Assembly (NCBI RefSeq): GCF_000420325.1
Contig: NZ_ATUS01000001.1
Coordinates: 810,463-874,462, forward strand
Length of the DNA: 64,000 nt
Origin: Spongiibacter tropicus DSM 19543
Lineage (GTDB): Bacteria; Pseudomonadota; Gammaproteobacteria; Pseudomonadales; Spongiibacteraceae
Reading direction: 5' to 3'
The notes under the pieces are model-generated. The model had not been told where the DNA came from and did not search any database. It worked only from the letters and a program-made list of their open reading frames with translations. The position numbers and the translations under genes were made by a program. Positions within the stretch are counted from its first letter, which is position 1. Each line of letters opens with the position of its first letter. Of the stretch, positions 36,868 through 46,045 are shown one piece after another.

Positions 36868-37456
36868 GCGTCTGCTGCTGGCAGGGCTGGTGGCCGTTGC
36901 GCTACCCGCTCTCGCCCAGCCAAGCGACCCCGTCGAGAGGGCCGCGCTGACCGCCTATCTGAAAGACGCCCTGCACCATGAGGACAGTTTTAAAGATCGC
37001 TTCGACGCCGAGGTGTGGCTGCTGGATATGTCCCAGCGGCTGAGCAAGCGACTCCCAGAGCCAGAAGACCGTCTGGCCCTGCTGCAAAGCGTGCACCGCG
37101 AGGCACGCTCGGCCTCACTGCCCCCGGAGCTGGTACTGGCACTGATTGAGGTGGAAAGCGCCTTTGACCGCTTTGCCATCTCCCGCGTTGGCGCCCAGGG
37201 GCTGATGCAAGTGATGCCATTCTGGAAAAAGGAAATTGGCCGCCCGGACGACAATCTCACCGACCCGAACACCAATCTTCGCTACGGCTGCCAGATTCTG
37301 CAGTTCTACCTGCAGCGCGAAAAGGGCAATATGCGCCGCGCCCTCGCCCGCTACAACGGCAGCCTGGGAAAGAACTGGTATCCTGACCGGGTATTTAATG
37401 CCTGGCGCAAGCGTTGGTATAACGGCCCGCTGGCTTACCGTGGCATCGACGACTGA
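36848..37456 (+). CDS. exported lytic transglycosylase (SLT family 1)
   Basis: 202 residues: signal peptide (cleavage near PALAQ), then a Slt-like lysozyme fold with catalytic Glu103 in IEVESAFDR and [10 protein letters not shown], and ALARYNGS further on. It cleaves peptidoglycan glycan strands by intramolecular transglycosylation. The GTG at 36848 gives a clean signal peptide and overlaps the proS end by 20 bases; a GTG at 36791 would extend 19 residues with no signal-like sequence. Confidence 0.87.
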   Translation: MFHSLLKRLLLAGLVAVALPALAQPSDPVERAALTAYLKDALHHEDSFKDRFDAEVWLLDMSQRLSKRLPEPEDRLALLQSVHREARSASLPPELVLALIEVESAFDRFAISRVGAQGLMQVMPFWKKEIGRPDDNLTDPNTNLRYGCQILQFYLQREKGNMRRALARYNGSLGKNWYPDRVFNAWRKRWYNGPLAYRGIDD

Positions 37457-37938
37457 GGCGGAGGCGGCGGAGGCATCCCGCGCTCAGCCCCATCGGGTTT
37501 TGGCCCCTTGCGATCGCCATCGCGCGGCCCTTTGTCATGGCGCATCATCTCCAGCCGCTGGTCTGGCGACAAGGTCGGCAAGACTTCCAGCAACACGTCA
37601 TGTACCAGCCGCTTGAGTGACTGGTCTGCCGCTCTCAAATCTGCCAGCGCCTGACGGGCACTCTCAATATTCAACTCGGGTTCGGCAATAATCTGGTCCA
37701 GATTTCGTCTCGCGAGACGCAACTGCCGAAAGGCACTGCGCATTTCTCCACGCTTGGCCCTGAGTACAGCCCTTGCCTGATCACTGAGCTGATCCGGACG
37801 GCGCTTTAAAATATGCTGGCTCATCATGTACAGGCCGCGATCGCGGTCCAGTGCCTTGCCCGCCCACAAGCCGATGAGCAGACCGTTCACCACCAGCGAG
37901 GCGATGAGCGCAATCAACAAACCCGTGCGACGTGTCAT
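37435..37938 (-). CDS. membrane-anchored periplasmic heavy-metal sensor-like protein
   Basis: 167 residues: one N-terminal membrane segment (about 7-26), a helical Spy/CnrX-like domain (LSDQARAVLRAKRGEMRSAFRQLRLARRN and following helices to about 130) and a proline/Arg/Lys-rich tail. Family members sense metals or stress in the periplasm and release an ECF sigma factor. Third gene after sigma and anti-sigma; overlaps the convergent transglycosylase gene by 22 bases. Confidence 0.82.
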   Translation of the reverse strand: MTRRTGLLIALIASLVVNGLLIGLWAGKALDRDRGLYMMSQHILKRRPDQLSDQARAVLRAKRGEMRSAFRQLRLARRNLDQIIAEPELNIESARQALADLRAADQSLKRLVHDVLLEVLPTLSPDQRLEMMRHDKGPRDGDRKGPKPDGAERGMPPPPPPQSSMPR

Positions 37939-38354
37939 TGTTCTTCCTCCAACCAGCTACTCACTTCCAGAGAGCCGGTAAAATCGAGTTCGGTAAAGGC
38001 CTGATAATCCTCATCCAGCAATGGATATTGGCTGGGCAGACCGGACATTCCTACCGCGACGCCAAGTATCAGCGCGGCGGTGGTTGCCATGCCCGCGGAC
38101 CAAAGCGGCAAACGCCTGACGTGGGCCTGTCGGCGGGTTTCGGGAATCCGGGCAAGACGCTGCTGCAAGCCGGGACTGACCCGCAGCTCGCCATCCATCC
38201 GTTGCGACCAGAATACCTCTCGTTGCCGGTATTCCTTCAAACAGGCCGCCCCCGCCTTTGACATCGGCGCCAGCAGTGCGAAAGGCCAGAGCCACAGCGG
38301 CCAGTTGCGCAATTGATCGCCGTAGCGCTCCAGACACTGTGCATAGTCAATCAT
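37935..38354 (-). CDS. putative anti-sigma factor (single-pass membrane protein)
   Basis: 139 residues, no recognised domain except its position: ATG at 38354 overlaps the sigma gene end by 8 bases, and it overlaps the sensor gene by 4. It has an N-terminal cytoplasmic helical part, a membrane segment at about 86-105 (WSAGMATTAALILGVAVG) and a short periplasmic tail. The layout sigma/membrane protein/periplasmic sensor matches CnrH-CnrY-CnrX type systems; the role is inferred from that. Confidence 0.7.
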   Translation of the reverse strand: MIDYAQCLERYGDQLRNWPLWLWPFALLAPMSKAGAACLKEYRQREVFWSQRMDGELRVSPGLQQRLARIPETRRQAHVRRLPLWSAGMATTAALILGVAVGMSGLPSQYPLLDEDYQAFTELDFTGSLEVSSWLEEEQ

Positions 38355-38892
38355 CGGATTCTCCCAATACTTGCTTAAGCTGTTTGCGCGCACGGCCCAG
38401 TAAGGATTCGACTGCCTTGGGGCTGCTATCAAGAATATCGGCGATTTGCTTGACGGGCAGGTCGCGGTAATAGCGAAATGCCATCGCAGCGCGTTGCTCT
38501 GCGGGCAGGCTGGACAGCGCCGCCATCATTTTTTCAGAGAGGGCGTTTGCCTCGTCATCCGCCTCATCACGCTGACCATCGAGCAGCTGCTCGGTCAGCT
38601 CACTATCTACGATCTGGCGCTGCTGAACTCGCTGACTGTGGTTAATCGCCAGATTGCTAGCTACCCGGTGCAACCAGGTACTGACTTTGGCATCGTCCTG
38701 CCAGTCCGGCGCCTGCTTCCACAGGCGCACAAAAACGTCCTGACACAGATCTTCCGCATCACTTCGGGACAACACAATTCGGTAAATGACATTGAGTACC
38801 CGCTGGCTGTGACGCTCCACAAGCCGATTAAAGGCGCGACTGTCGCCGTCGGCTACACGCGCTAATAATCGGGAGTCACTGACCAGCGGCAT
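38347..38892 (-). CDS. ECF-type RNA polymerase sigma factor
   Basis: 181 residues with sigma region 2 (FNRLVERHSQRVLNVIYRIVLSRSDAEDLCQDVF...) and region 4 (LSSLPAEQRAAMAFRYYRDLPVKQIADILDSSPKAVESLLGRARKQL). First of a sigma/anti-sigma/sensor trio, preceded 24 bases upstream by an EF-hand protein gene. Candidate ECF-like promoter elements upstream (GGAAT ... TCTG at about 39420-39460) are weak. Its signal may be a metal or envelope stress. Confidence 0.92.
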   Translation of the reverse strand: MPLVSDSRLLARVADGDSRAFNRLVERHSQRVLNVIYRIVLSRSDAEDLCQDVFVRLWKQAPDWQDDAKVSTWLHRVASNLAINHSQRVQQRQIVDSELTEQLLDGQRDEADDEANALSEKMMAALSSLPAEQRAAMAFRYYRDLPVKQIADILDSSPKAVESLLGRARKQLKQVLGESDD

Positions 38893-38916
38893 ACTCGCTG
38901 CGCTCGCTATCGGCGT

Positions 38917-39345
38917 TTACGATTCAGCCGGGGCATGCGGGGGCATACCCTCGCGACCAAAGGCTTTACGGGCCTCCTTTCTCGACAAAACGCCGTCACC
39001 GTCTGTATCGAGCTTTTCCATCTGCGCCTTTGCTGCGGCCTTCATTTCCATCTGGGAAACCAGTCCATCGCCGTTGGCATCCGCTTTTGCAAATCGGTCC
39101 GCACGCTCCCCGCTACGCTTCTCACGCATCTGGGCACGAAACTCTTCAATTTCCTCACGGCTGACCTGACCGTCTTGATTCAAGTCCATTTTCATAAACC
39201 GCTCCGCTTGGCGGTCTGCCATTTCTTCGATACTGGGTGGCGTTCTGGCGCCATCAAAGGGACCATTTTTCCCGGGGCCAAAAGCGTAGGCGCTGGCAGC
39301 ACCCGTCATTGCCAATACAGCGAAAAGCGTTACTGAAGTTTTCAT
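38917..39345 (-). CDS. exported EF-hand calcium-binding protein
   Basis: 142 residues: signal peptide (near ASAYAFG) and three EF-hand loops, DLNQDGQVSREE, DANGDGLVSQME and DTDGDGVLSRKE, so periplasmic or secreted with calcium binding. ATG at 39345 follows GGAG. 24 bases upstream of the ECF sigma gene, same strand, so probably co-transcribed; a calcium link to the sigma system is a guess. Confidence 0.9.
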   Translation of the reverse strand: MKTSVTLFAVLAMTGAASAYAFGPGKNGPFDGARTPPSIEEMADRQAERFMKMDLNQDGQVSREEIEEFRAQMREKRSGERADRFAKADANGDGLVSQMEMKAAAKAQMEKLDTDGDGVLSRKEARKAFGREGMPPHAPAES

Positions 39346-39361
39346 CACGTTGTGCTCCACG

Positions 39362-39400
39362 AACAGTAAGAGGATTTTAACGGCCGTTACTGTTTAAACA
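39362..39400. promoter_or_regulatory. nested palindromes upstream of the EF-hand/sigma operon
   Basis: AACAGTA (39362-39368) and TACTGTT (39388-39394) form an inverted pair around AACGGCCGTT (39379-39388), and TGTTTAAACA (39391-39400) follows. These lie 17-55 bases upstream of the EF-hand start. They look like binding sites for a dimeric regulator, but no regulator can be named. Confidence 0.35.
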
Positions 39401-39474
39401 CCGCCGGCGGACAAATCCCTCGCACAACAGACAATTATTTTATTGGCATTCCTTGCCGCAGCCCGGCTCTCTAT

Positions 39475-40158
39475 TTACGAAACAGAGAACTCATAGCGCC
39501 ATTTCCCATTTTCCAGATAGCAGCGATTGCGCGCACCCAGCACCTTGGGGTCGGCGCTGTCATACCCCGCATCGCCGCCGTAGAGCATACACACGCGACC
39601 ATCGGCATCGCTGATTTTGGGATGGATATCCGGCACCGGACGACGGTCATAAAACGCGCGAGCGTCCGCAACCGTTGCACAGCTGGACAACTCGGTCAGC
39701 GTGACCAGAGTCGGCGGCATCAGAGCCAGCTCCCCCTGCTGATGGGAGCCCACCAACTCGCCCGGGTGACACCAGAGAAAATCGTCGGCCTCCTCACCAT
39801 CCACGACAACCTGCTGACCGGGGCAGTCCGCGATGAAAAAGGCGGTTTCATAGCGACGTTTTATCGATGGCGGCGTCGTCCACCAGGAGATCAACTGCAA
39901 CCGACTCTGATCCAGTTGGATCTGCGCCTCTTCCTCGGTCTCACGTACCGCAGCAAGGTGAAAGGCCGTCATGCGATCGCCCTTGGCATCCGCCACATCG
40001 TCGGGATCAACGGTGCCACCTGGGAAAACCCAGTGCCCACCGCCCACCTTCAGCTGCTGGTGACGACGCAGCAATAACACCTCCAAGCCCGACGCCGCGT
40101 CGCGCAGTACCACGGCCGTGGATGAAGGGCGTATTTCCTGTTCAATATTTACAGCCAT
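39475..40158 (-). CDS. NUDIX hydrolase domain protein
   Basis: 227 residues. Nudix fold with GGHWVFPGGTVDPDD and the box-like AAVRETEEEAQIQL (REtEEEA, variant of RExxEE). Hydrolyses a nucleoside diphosphate linked to another group; substrate not readable. Overlaps the peroxiredoxin-like gene by 10 bases, so these are probably an operon. The C-terminal 60 residues (DPKVLGARNRCYLENGKWRYEF) are an extension of no recognised function. Confidence 0.87.
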   Translation of the reverse strand: MAVNIEQEIRPSSTAVVLRDAASGLEVLLLRRHQQLKVGGGHWVFPGGTVDPDDVADAKGDRMTAFHLAAVRETEEEAQIQLDQSRLQLISWWTTPPSIKRRYETAFFIADCPGQQVVVDGEEADDFLWCHPGELVGSHQQGELALMPPTLVTLTELSSCATVADARAFYDRRPVPDIHPKISDADGRVCMLYGGDAGYDSADPKVLGARNRCYLENGKWRYEFSVS

Positions 40159-40994
40159 TGTTGCTCAAGAACCTTTATAAGCTGTGCCGGACGCGGTCCA
40201 ACACGAAAATTTTCTGGCAAGTCCGCGTAGCGGATGGTGCCGGACTCATCGCTGAGTATCAGTGAGGGCAGCGAGGTATGCGGGCCTTTCGCGAAGACTC
40301 CGGCAGGCACGCCAAACGGGTGAACCAGCCCGAGCGTCCTCGCCGCCTGCAGACCACTGTCGAAATAGACCTCGACCCCCTGTGGCAATGTCCCCACCAG
40401 TTTTTCGCTCTCGTCCACCGCCTGATCACTGATCAATACAATGTGAAGGCCGTACTCACGCAGCGCGTCAAAATAGCTTGAAAATTCGTAAAGCTGACTG
40501 CGACACAGCGGGCACCAACCGCCGCGGAAAAACAACAGCAGCGTTTTTCTGCCAACAAAGCTCGCGGAGTCAACGTGTTCGCCTGTTCGATCCTGCAAAT
40601 GGAAGGCGGGCAGCGCCTGACCGACAGTCAGTCGCGGATTATCGTCGCGATCCAGATAGGAATACCAGTAGACATAAATCAGCACGCCAGCGAGTCCCGG
40701 CACCAACGCATAAAACGTTGGCAGGGGATGCATCTCGACCACGGCCAGCGCCGCGCCAATCATCGCGGCAAGAATCTGTATCACCACAAACCGGCCGGTG
40801 TTAACGAACGGCACCAGATACAACAGCAACACGAACACCGGGACGGGCGTGACAGCCAGCCAAGCCGCAAACCAGGACAGGCTAAACCCTGGCTCGACCC
40901 ACATCTGCCAGAGTGCGTGCAGCGAGGCTGCCCCACAGAGCAGGACGTAGGGAGTCACAAAGTAACGTTTAGCCAGCGCTTTGAGTAAATTCAT
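40149..40994 (-). CDS. membrane-bound AhpC/TSA-type thioredoxin-fold protein
   Basis: 281 residues: about four N-terminal membrane segments (up to about 112) and a C-terminal AhpC/TSA fold with FFRGGWCPLCRSQL; Cys161 and Cys164 form the CxxC. It likely handles peroxide or disulfides on the membrane surface, probably facing the cytoplasm or periplasm depending on topology. First gene of a two-gene run with the NUDIX gene. Confidence 0.83.
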   Translation of the reverse strand: MNLLKALAKRYFVTPYVLLCGAASLHALWQMWVEPGFSLSWFAAWLAVTPVPVFVLLLYLVPFVNTGRFVVIQILAAMIGAALAVVEMHPLPTFYALVPGLAGVLIYVYWYSYLDRDDNPRLTVGQALPAFHLQDRTGEHVDSASFVGRKTLLLFFRGGWCPLCRSQLYEFSSYFDALREYGLHIVLISDQAVDESEKLVGTLPQGVEVYFDSGLQAARTLGLVHPFGVPAGVFAKGPHTSLPSLILSDESGTIRYADLPENFRVGPRPAQLIKVLEQQWL

Positions 40995-41248
40995 CGCATC
41001 TCAGTTAGAGAGTGTCAGTGCAGTGAACTGGCACTCTTGTTCAGGGCAAGGGTTCTGCGCTAGCGTAACCCTATGGCATTGACCCAATTTTTTATCTAGT
41101 GAGCACACCCGGCAATAGCGGAAGCAGCCATTAGGACATAGACTATTTTTGACTTCAATCGTGGAGACCCCACCAGCGCGATTTAAATCAGGGTGGTATT
41201 AATTCGCCTGTGTACACGACCCCAGCAACACAGGAAACAGTGGCGGCT

Positions 41249-42634
41249 ATGACAAAACTATCCATCATGGATCTGGCGTTTTTCCTCACCGAGACGGAAG
41301 ACAGCCCCAAACATGTAGGCGGAATGATGATGTTCCGCAAACCTGCCAAGGCGGGGGCGGACTTCGTGGACAAGGCCGTCCGCGAATACGTGGGCAGTAA
41401 CGAAGACATCCAGGCGCCGTTCAACCAGATCATCAAATTCGGCGGCCTGTCCACACCCCGCTGGGTAGATGCTCCCGACTTCGATATTAACGACCACATC
41501 TACTACCACCAGTTGGAAGGCGACGACTTTCGGGATGAACTCTATGTCCTGGCGGGCGAGCTACACAGCCCGAAGATGGATCGTGAAAAGCCGATGTGGG
41601 AAGTCCACGTTATTGAGGGCATCGACGACCAGCGCTTTGCGCTGTATATCAAGTTGCACCACGCCTACGCAGACGGCGTTACGATGTCGGCCATCCTTGC
41701 CAAAAGCCTGAGCCAGTCCTCACGCGCCAGGAAGGTATCGCCAATATGGGCAGCGCTTCCCAATCGTCGACGTCGCAAAGGCGAAGAGGATGCACTGCTG
41801 CGCAAGATGCTCGGCCTGTCCGGCAACTATCTGCGCTCGGTGCTGGGTTTGACAAAGCTCAGCGCCCAGCTGGCTCTGGAGGCAGTCAACCTGACTAAAA
41901 ATGCCGTGGCGGTTCCCTACAAGCCCATGCCGGAAACACCACTGAATGGTCATGTCGTGGCCGGTCGTCAAGTGGCCACCGCCGCCGTCCCGATGACCCG
42001 CGTTAACAAGATTCGCAAGCAGACACGCTCGACGCTTAACCACGTTGCCCTCACCTGCATTGACGGCGCCTTGCACCGCTATCTGGAAGAATGTGGCGCC
42101 GATATCAGCGAGCCCATCACCATTCAAATGCCCGTAAACCTCCGCCGCCCCGGTGACCGCAGCATGGGCAACAAAATCGGCATCGTGCTGGTTGAACTCG
42201 CCAAGAAAACCACCGACCCCTACGAGCGGCTGCGGGAAATTGGCTTTACGCTTCGCAATGTTCGCTACCAAGTAGATGGCGTCCCCCCGGCATCGGTCAT
42301 CGCTTACACCGTACTGCTGGGCAGCTTTGCTCAACTAACTGAATTCCTGAAAATTGATGACCGACTGCCGCCGCTGGGCAATACGCTGGTCTCCAATGTG
42401 CCCGGGCCGTCAAAACCACTGTATCTGCGCGGCGCCAAGCTCGAGGAAATGTACCCGATCAGCGCGCTGACGCCGGGCTGTCACCTGAACATTACGCTGT
42501 ACAGCTACGATGGTCGGCTGCAGTTCGGACTGGTGGCCAGTTCGGCATTGCCCAAACTGGAGATTCTGAGCGACTATATTCACGATGCTTTTGCTGAACT
42601 TGACGATGCGGTTTCACCAACGGCACTGGCGTAA
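41249..42634 (+). CDS. wax ester synthase/diacylglycerol acyltransferase (WS/DGAT family)
   Basis: 461 residues with the active-site motif HHAYADG (His137, His138, Asp142) and family blocks MDLAFFLTETEDSPKHVGGM and NVPGPSKPLYLRGAKLEEMYP. It esterifies a fatty alcohol or diacylglycerol with acyl-CoA, making storage wax esters or TAG. ATG at 41249 has a weak AGGAAACAG site; a GTG at 41240 or 41210 is possible. Followed by a fatty acyl reductase gene, which supports wax ester synthesis. Confidence 0.92.
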   Translation: MTKLSIMDLAFFLTETEDSPKHVGGMMMFRKPAKAGADFVDKAVREYVGSNEDIQAPFNQIIKFGGLSTPRWVDAPDFDINDHIYYHQLEGDDFRDELYVLAGELHSPKMDREKPMWEVHVIEGIDDQRFALYIKLHHAYADGVTMSAILAKSLSQSSRARKVSPIWAALPNRRRRKGEEDALLRKMLGLSGNYLRSVLGLTKLSAQLALEAVNLTKNAVAVPYKPMPETPLNGHVVAGRQVATAAVPMTRVNKIRKQTRSTLNHVALTCIDGALHRYLEECGADISEPITIQMPVNLRRPGDRSMGNKIGIVLVELAKKTTDPYERLREIGFTLRNVRYQVDGVPPASVIAYTVLLGSFAQLTEFLKIDDRLPPLGNTLVSNVPGPSKPLYLRGAKLEEMYPISALTPGCHLNITLYSYDGRLQFGLVASSALPKLEILSDYIHDAFAELDDAVSPTALA

Positions 42635-42780
42635 TAACGCACTACAATAACAACAGGCAAAGCCATACAGAACGACCTGACAACAACACAAACCCACGCT
42701 TTCGCTGACAGAAAGCAGTGCAGCTCCGCGTTGGCTCGGAGCTGCAGCAGGCGTATTTCTGTACTATCTGGAGAGGCACT

Positions 42781-44769
42781 ATGAGCTACTTTGTTACTGG
42801 CGGCACCGGCTTTATCGGACGATTTCTTATCACCCGCTTGGCCAAGCGCAACGAAACGATTTTCGTGCTTGTGCGCCGCAGTTCTAAACACAAGTATCAG
42901 GAACTACTGGAAAAAACCGGGCTGAGTAAAGAGCAACTGGTCCCCGTCTGGGGCGACCTTGCCAAGGGCAAACTGGGCATCAGCAGCCGGGAGATGGGCA
43001 AGCTGAAAGGCAAAGTCAGCCACTTCTATCACCTGGCCGCCATCTACGACCTAAAGGCCGACGCAGAAAGTCAGGAAATCACCAATATTGAAGGCACTCG
43101 CAATGCCCTTGCAGCGGCTGAAGCCATGCAGGCTGGAAGCTTCCACCTGGCCAGCTCCATCGCCGCAGCAGGACTCTACAAAGGCATCTTCCGCGAAGAC
43201 ATGTTCGAAGAAGCCGAGGGACTCAAACACGCCTACTTCCGCACCAAACACGTCTCCGAAGGGCTGGTGCGCAAAGAGTGCAAAATTCCCTACCGCATCT
43301 ACCGGCCGGCGATGGTTGTCGGTGACTCCACAACCGGCGAAATGGACAAGGTTGATGGCCCCTACTACTTCTTCAAGCTGATTCAGAAACTGCGCTACCG
43401 AGTGCCTCAATGGTGCCCGCTGATTGGTATTGAAGGCGGGCAAATGAATATTGTCCCGGTGGATTATGTCGCCGACGCCATCGACTACCTGTCACACAAA
43501 CCCAAGCTGGACGGCAAGTGCTTCCACTTAGTGAACCCCAACGCTCACAAAGTCGGTGAAGTGTTGAATATCTTTGCCGAAGCCGCCCACGCGCCGAAAA
43601 TGGCCATGCGTATCGATTCGCGCATGTTTGCCTTCGTCCCCTCGTCAATTGCCGGAATCGTCAAGAACATGCCCCCGGTGAAACGGCTGACCAACGCGGT
43701 ACTGGCCGATTACCAGATTCCTGCAGATGGCCTGCAGTTCATGAACATGCCTACCCGTTTCGACAACCGCGACACCGTAAAGGCCCTTAAAGGCAGCGGT
43801 ATCGAATTGCCGGATCTCGAAGACTACGCCTATAAACTCTGGGACTACTGGGAGCGCAACCTCGACCCGGATCTGTTCAAGGACCGCAGCCTACGCGGCA
43901 ACGTCAGCGGCAAAGTCATTGTGATCACCGGCGCGTCCTCCGGCATCGGTAAGGCCAGCGCACTCAAGCTCGCCGAGGCGGGTGCCGAAGTCGTGCTCGT
44001 GGCTCGCAGTATTGAAAAACTGGAGGAAACCCAGAAGGAAATCGCCGACCTTGGGGGCAAGAGCTATGCGTATAGCTGCGATGTTTCAGACCTTGAGGCC
44101 TGCGACGAGCTGGTCGCCACGCTATTGAAAAACCACGGCCATGTGGATGTATTGGTGAATAACGCGGGCCGCTCAATCCGTCGCTCGCTGGAACTGACCT
44201 TTGACCGTTTCCACGATTTCGAGCGCACCATGCAGCTCAATTACTTCGGCGCGATTCGACTGATCATGGGCCTGGCACCATCGATGCTTGAGCGTCGCGC
44301 CGGTCACGTGATCAACATCTCCTCGATCGCCGTCATCGTAGGCACCTCGCCCCGGTTCTCGGCCTATGCGGCGTCCAAGGCTGCGCTGGATGCCTTCTCC
44401 CGGAGTGCAGCCGCAGAGTTTTCCGACCGCAATATCGCGTTCACCACTATCAATATGCCATTGGTCCGTACGCCGATGATCGGCCCCACCTCAATCTACA
44501 ACGCCGTGCCCACGCTATCTCCCGAAGAAGCTGCGGACATGATCTGCGAAGCGATCGTGAAGCGACCCAAGCGCATCGCCACCGGCCTGGGGATTAGCAT
44601 GCAGGTACTCAATGCGGTAGCGCCCAAGGCCACGGAAATCATCATGAACACCGTGTTCAGAACCTTCCCTGACTCCGCAGCGGCAAAGGGAGAAGGTGAA
44701 GAGGCGAAAACCGAGGCGTCCTCAGAACAGGTGGCACTGGCTGCCGTACTGAAAGGAATTCACGTCTAA
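42781..44769 (+). CDS. two-domain fatty acyl reductase (extended SDR fused to classical SDR)
   Basis: 662 residues: an extended SDR N-terminus (GGTGFIG at 7-13, Tyr152/Lys156 in YFRTK) joined by about residue 376 to a classical SDR (TGASSGIG at about 383-390, Tyr529/Lys533 in YAASK). This architecture and length match the fatty acyl-CoA/ACP reductases of Marinobacter and mycobacterial homologues, which reduce acyl-CoA through aldehyde to fatty alcohol. GGAGAGGCAC precedes the ATG at 42781. Its place after a WS/DGAT gene makes fatty-alcohol supply for wax esters the likely role. Confidence 0.92.
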   Translation: MSYFVTGGTGFIGRFLITRLAKRNETIFVLVRRSSKHKYQELLEKTGLSKEQLVPVWGDLAKGKLGISSREMGKLKGKVSHFYHLAAIYDLKADAESQEITNIEGTRNALAAAEAMQAGSFHLASSIAAAGLYKGIFREDMFEEAEGLKHAYFRTKHVSEGLVRKECKIPYRIYRPAMVVGDSTTGEMDKVDGPYYFFKLIQKLRYRVPQWCPLIGIEGGQMNIVPVDYVADAIDYLSHKPKLDGKCFHLVNPNAHKVGEVLNIFAEAAHAPKMAMRIDSRMFAFVPSSIAGIVKNMPPVKRLTNAVLADYQIPADGLQFMNMPTRFDNRDTVKALKGSGIELPDLEDYAYKLWDYWERNLDPDLFKDRSLRGNVSGKVIVITGASSGIGKASALKLAEAGAEVVLVARSIEKLEETQKEIADLGGKSYAYSCDVSDLEACDELVATLLKNHGHVDVLVNNAGRSIRRSLELTFDRFHDFERTMQLNYFGAIRLIMGLAPSMLERRAGHVINISSIAVIVGTSPRFSAYAASKAALDAFSRSAAAEFSDRNIAFTTINMPLVRTPMIGPTSIYNAVPTLSPEEAADMICEAIVKRPKRIATGLGISMQVLNAVAPKATEIIMNTVFRTFPDSAAAKGEGEEAKTEASSEQVALAAVLKGIHV

Positions 44770-44789
44770 ACGCACGTCGTCGCTGTTAC

Positions 44790-45116
44790 TTAGCCATTAC
44801 TTGCCGAGTGCCCCTCGTGGTGACCATCCGCCGCGGGGGGCTGCTGGCGAGGCTGGCGCAATATACGCTGATAGATCTCCTGCTTAAGCAGATCAAACAT
44901 CATCGAGCGCAGACGAGCAAGCTTTCTGGAGTCCGTTGCGGTCTCTCCGCACTTCCCCATCAGCAAGCCGAATAGCAGCCCCGCCATGCCGAAAAACGCA
45001 ATCACCCCCACACGCTGCTCACAGTAGTGTTGCCGGAGCCGAAAACGGCGATTTCGCTGACGCTGATCAAGTTGGATCAGCGCCGAGCGCAGCCGCGCTT
45101 CTTCACCGCTGAGCAT
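44790..45116 (-). CDS. small membrane protein, YqjK-like position (unknown)
   Basis: 108 residues with one membrane segment (about 36-55) and otherwise charged helices; no clear domain. It follows the phage-holin-like YqjE gene with a 14-base overlap and good ribosome site GGAGGGGC. In many proteobacteria yqjD-yqjE-yqjK form such a trio, so this may be the third member. Confidence 0.6.
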   Translation of the reverse strand: MLSGEEARLRSALIQLDQRQRNRRFRLRQHYCEQRVGVIAFFGMAGLLFGLLMGKCGETATDSRKLARLRSMMFDLLKQEIYQRILRQPRQQPPAADGHHEGHSASNG

Positions 45117-45486
45117 GCTGCCCCTCCACTGCTGTCCGGCGAGGACGTGCCCCGGTCAAGGCGCCTCGCAATTGTCGCTGGCAATACCAGAACGCCAGCA
45201 GATTCATCAGCAGTAACAGAGACATTGCGAAGGGCTCTGGCACTCCTGCCTGCGCCATTACGCGAGCGAGAAACAGCATGGCAAGCAACCACACGCTTGT
45301 CGCCGAGATCACGCTTAACAGCGCAAAGATCAGCATTTTCAGCAGGGCTAAGCACAGCAATTGTCCTCGCAACTGCAGGCGCTCTATTTCCTCTGCACCA
45401 AAGGCCAAGCACTCGGTCAGCAGATCACCATACTGGGGCTCAGCCTTCTGTTCCCTTTCAGATGCGCAATCTGTTTCGCCGCGCAT
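45103..45486 (-). CDS. phage holin family/YqjE-like membrane protein
   Basis: 127 residues with two membrane segments (about 48-72, 80-105) separated by a short loop, matching the phage_holin_3_6/YqjE form. Follows the DUF883 gene with a 46-base gap; good site AGGAGGGCG. Stress- or ribosome-inactivation-linked in enterobacteria; function here unproven. Confidence 0.75.
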   Translation of the reverse strand: MRGETDCASEREQKAEPQYGDLLTECLAFGAEEIERLQLRGQLLCLALLKMLIFALLSVISATSVWLLAMLFLARVMAQAGVPEPFAMSLLLLMNLLAFWYCQRQLRGALTGARPRRTAVEGQHAQR

Positions 45487-45532
45487 ACGCCCTCCTGTTC
45501 TGACAGCGGATAATCACCACTCCACTCCCCCG

Positions 45533-45835
45533 TCAGCGGCGGAATAAGAACGCCACCACCGCGCCGAGCAGAAATGCGAGTCCCACGGTTCTCAGCGGGT
45601 GTTCACGGGTATAACCGCCCACGGCCTCACTGGCTGCCTCGGAATGCTTGCGTGCCGAGCTGACCAGCCCCTCAGCTTGCAGCCGTAGCTCTTCAGCAAG
45701 TTGATGCAAGCGTTCTTCACTGCTGCCCGCCATTGCCGCTGCCCGATCGACGGCCTCGTGGGCTTTGCTGGCCGCGGCGTCGACCTTATCGTGACGATTC
45801 GAACTTACGTCAGCCTGGTTCTGCTGTGTCGCCAT
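45533..45835 (-). CDS. DUF883 (ElaB/YqjD-like) membrane-anchored protein
   Basis: 100 residues: amphipathic helices (AASKAHEAVDRAAAMAG, ERLHQLAEELRLQ) and a C-terminal membrane anchor (TVGLAFLLGAVVAFLFRR). ElaB/YqjD proteins bind ribosomes at the membrane in stationary phase. Strong GGGAGG site before the ATG. First of three genes on the minus strand. Confidence 0.88.
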   Translation of the reverse strand: MATQQNQADVSSNRHDKVDAAASKAHEAVDRAAAMAGSSEERLHQLAEELRLQAEGLVSSARKHSEAASEAVGGYTREHPLRTVGLAFLLGAVVAFLFRR

Positions 45836-46045
45836 TTTGCACCTCCCTATTCAACGAATTTTTCGGCGTCTTACCCTGTTGCTGAAAACGCAAAAACAAA
45901 AAGGTTCAAAATCGATTAAATAAAATGACACTGGCAATTTATAAATCATCTACCGCATAAAAAATCATTGATGAAAATAAAAATATTGAACTGTTTTTAC
46001 TCAGCGTGTCAGAAAAACTGTAGGCAGAAATGACAAGGAGGCAAC

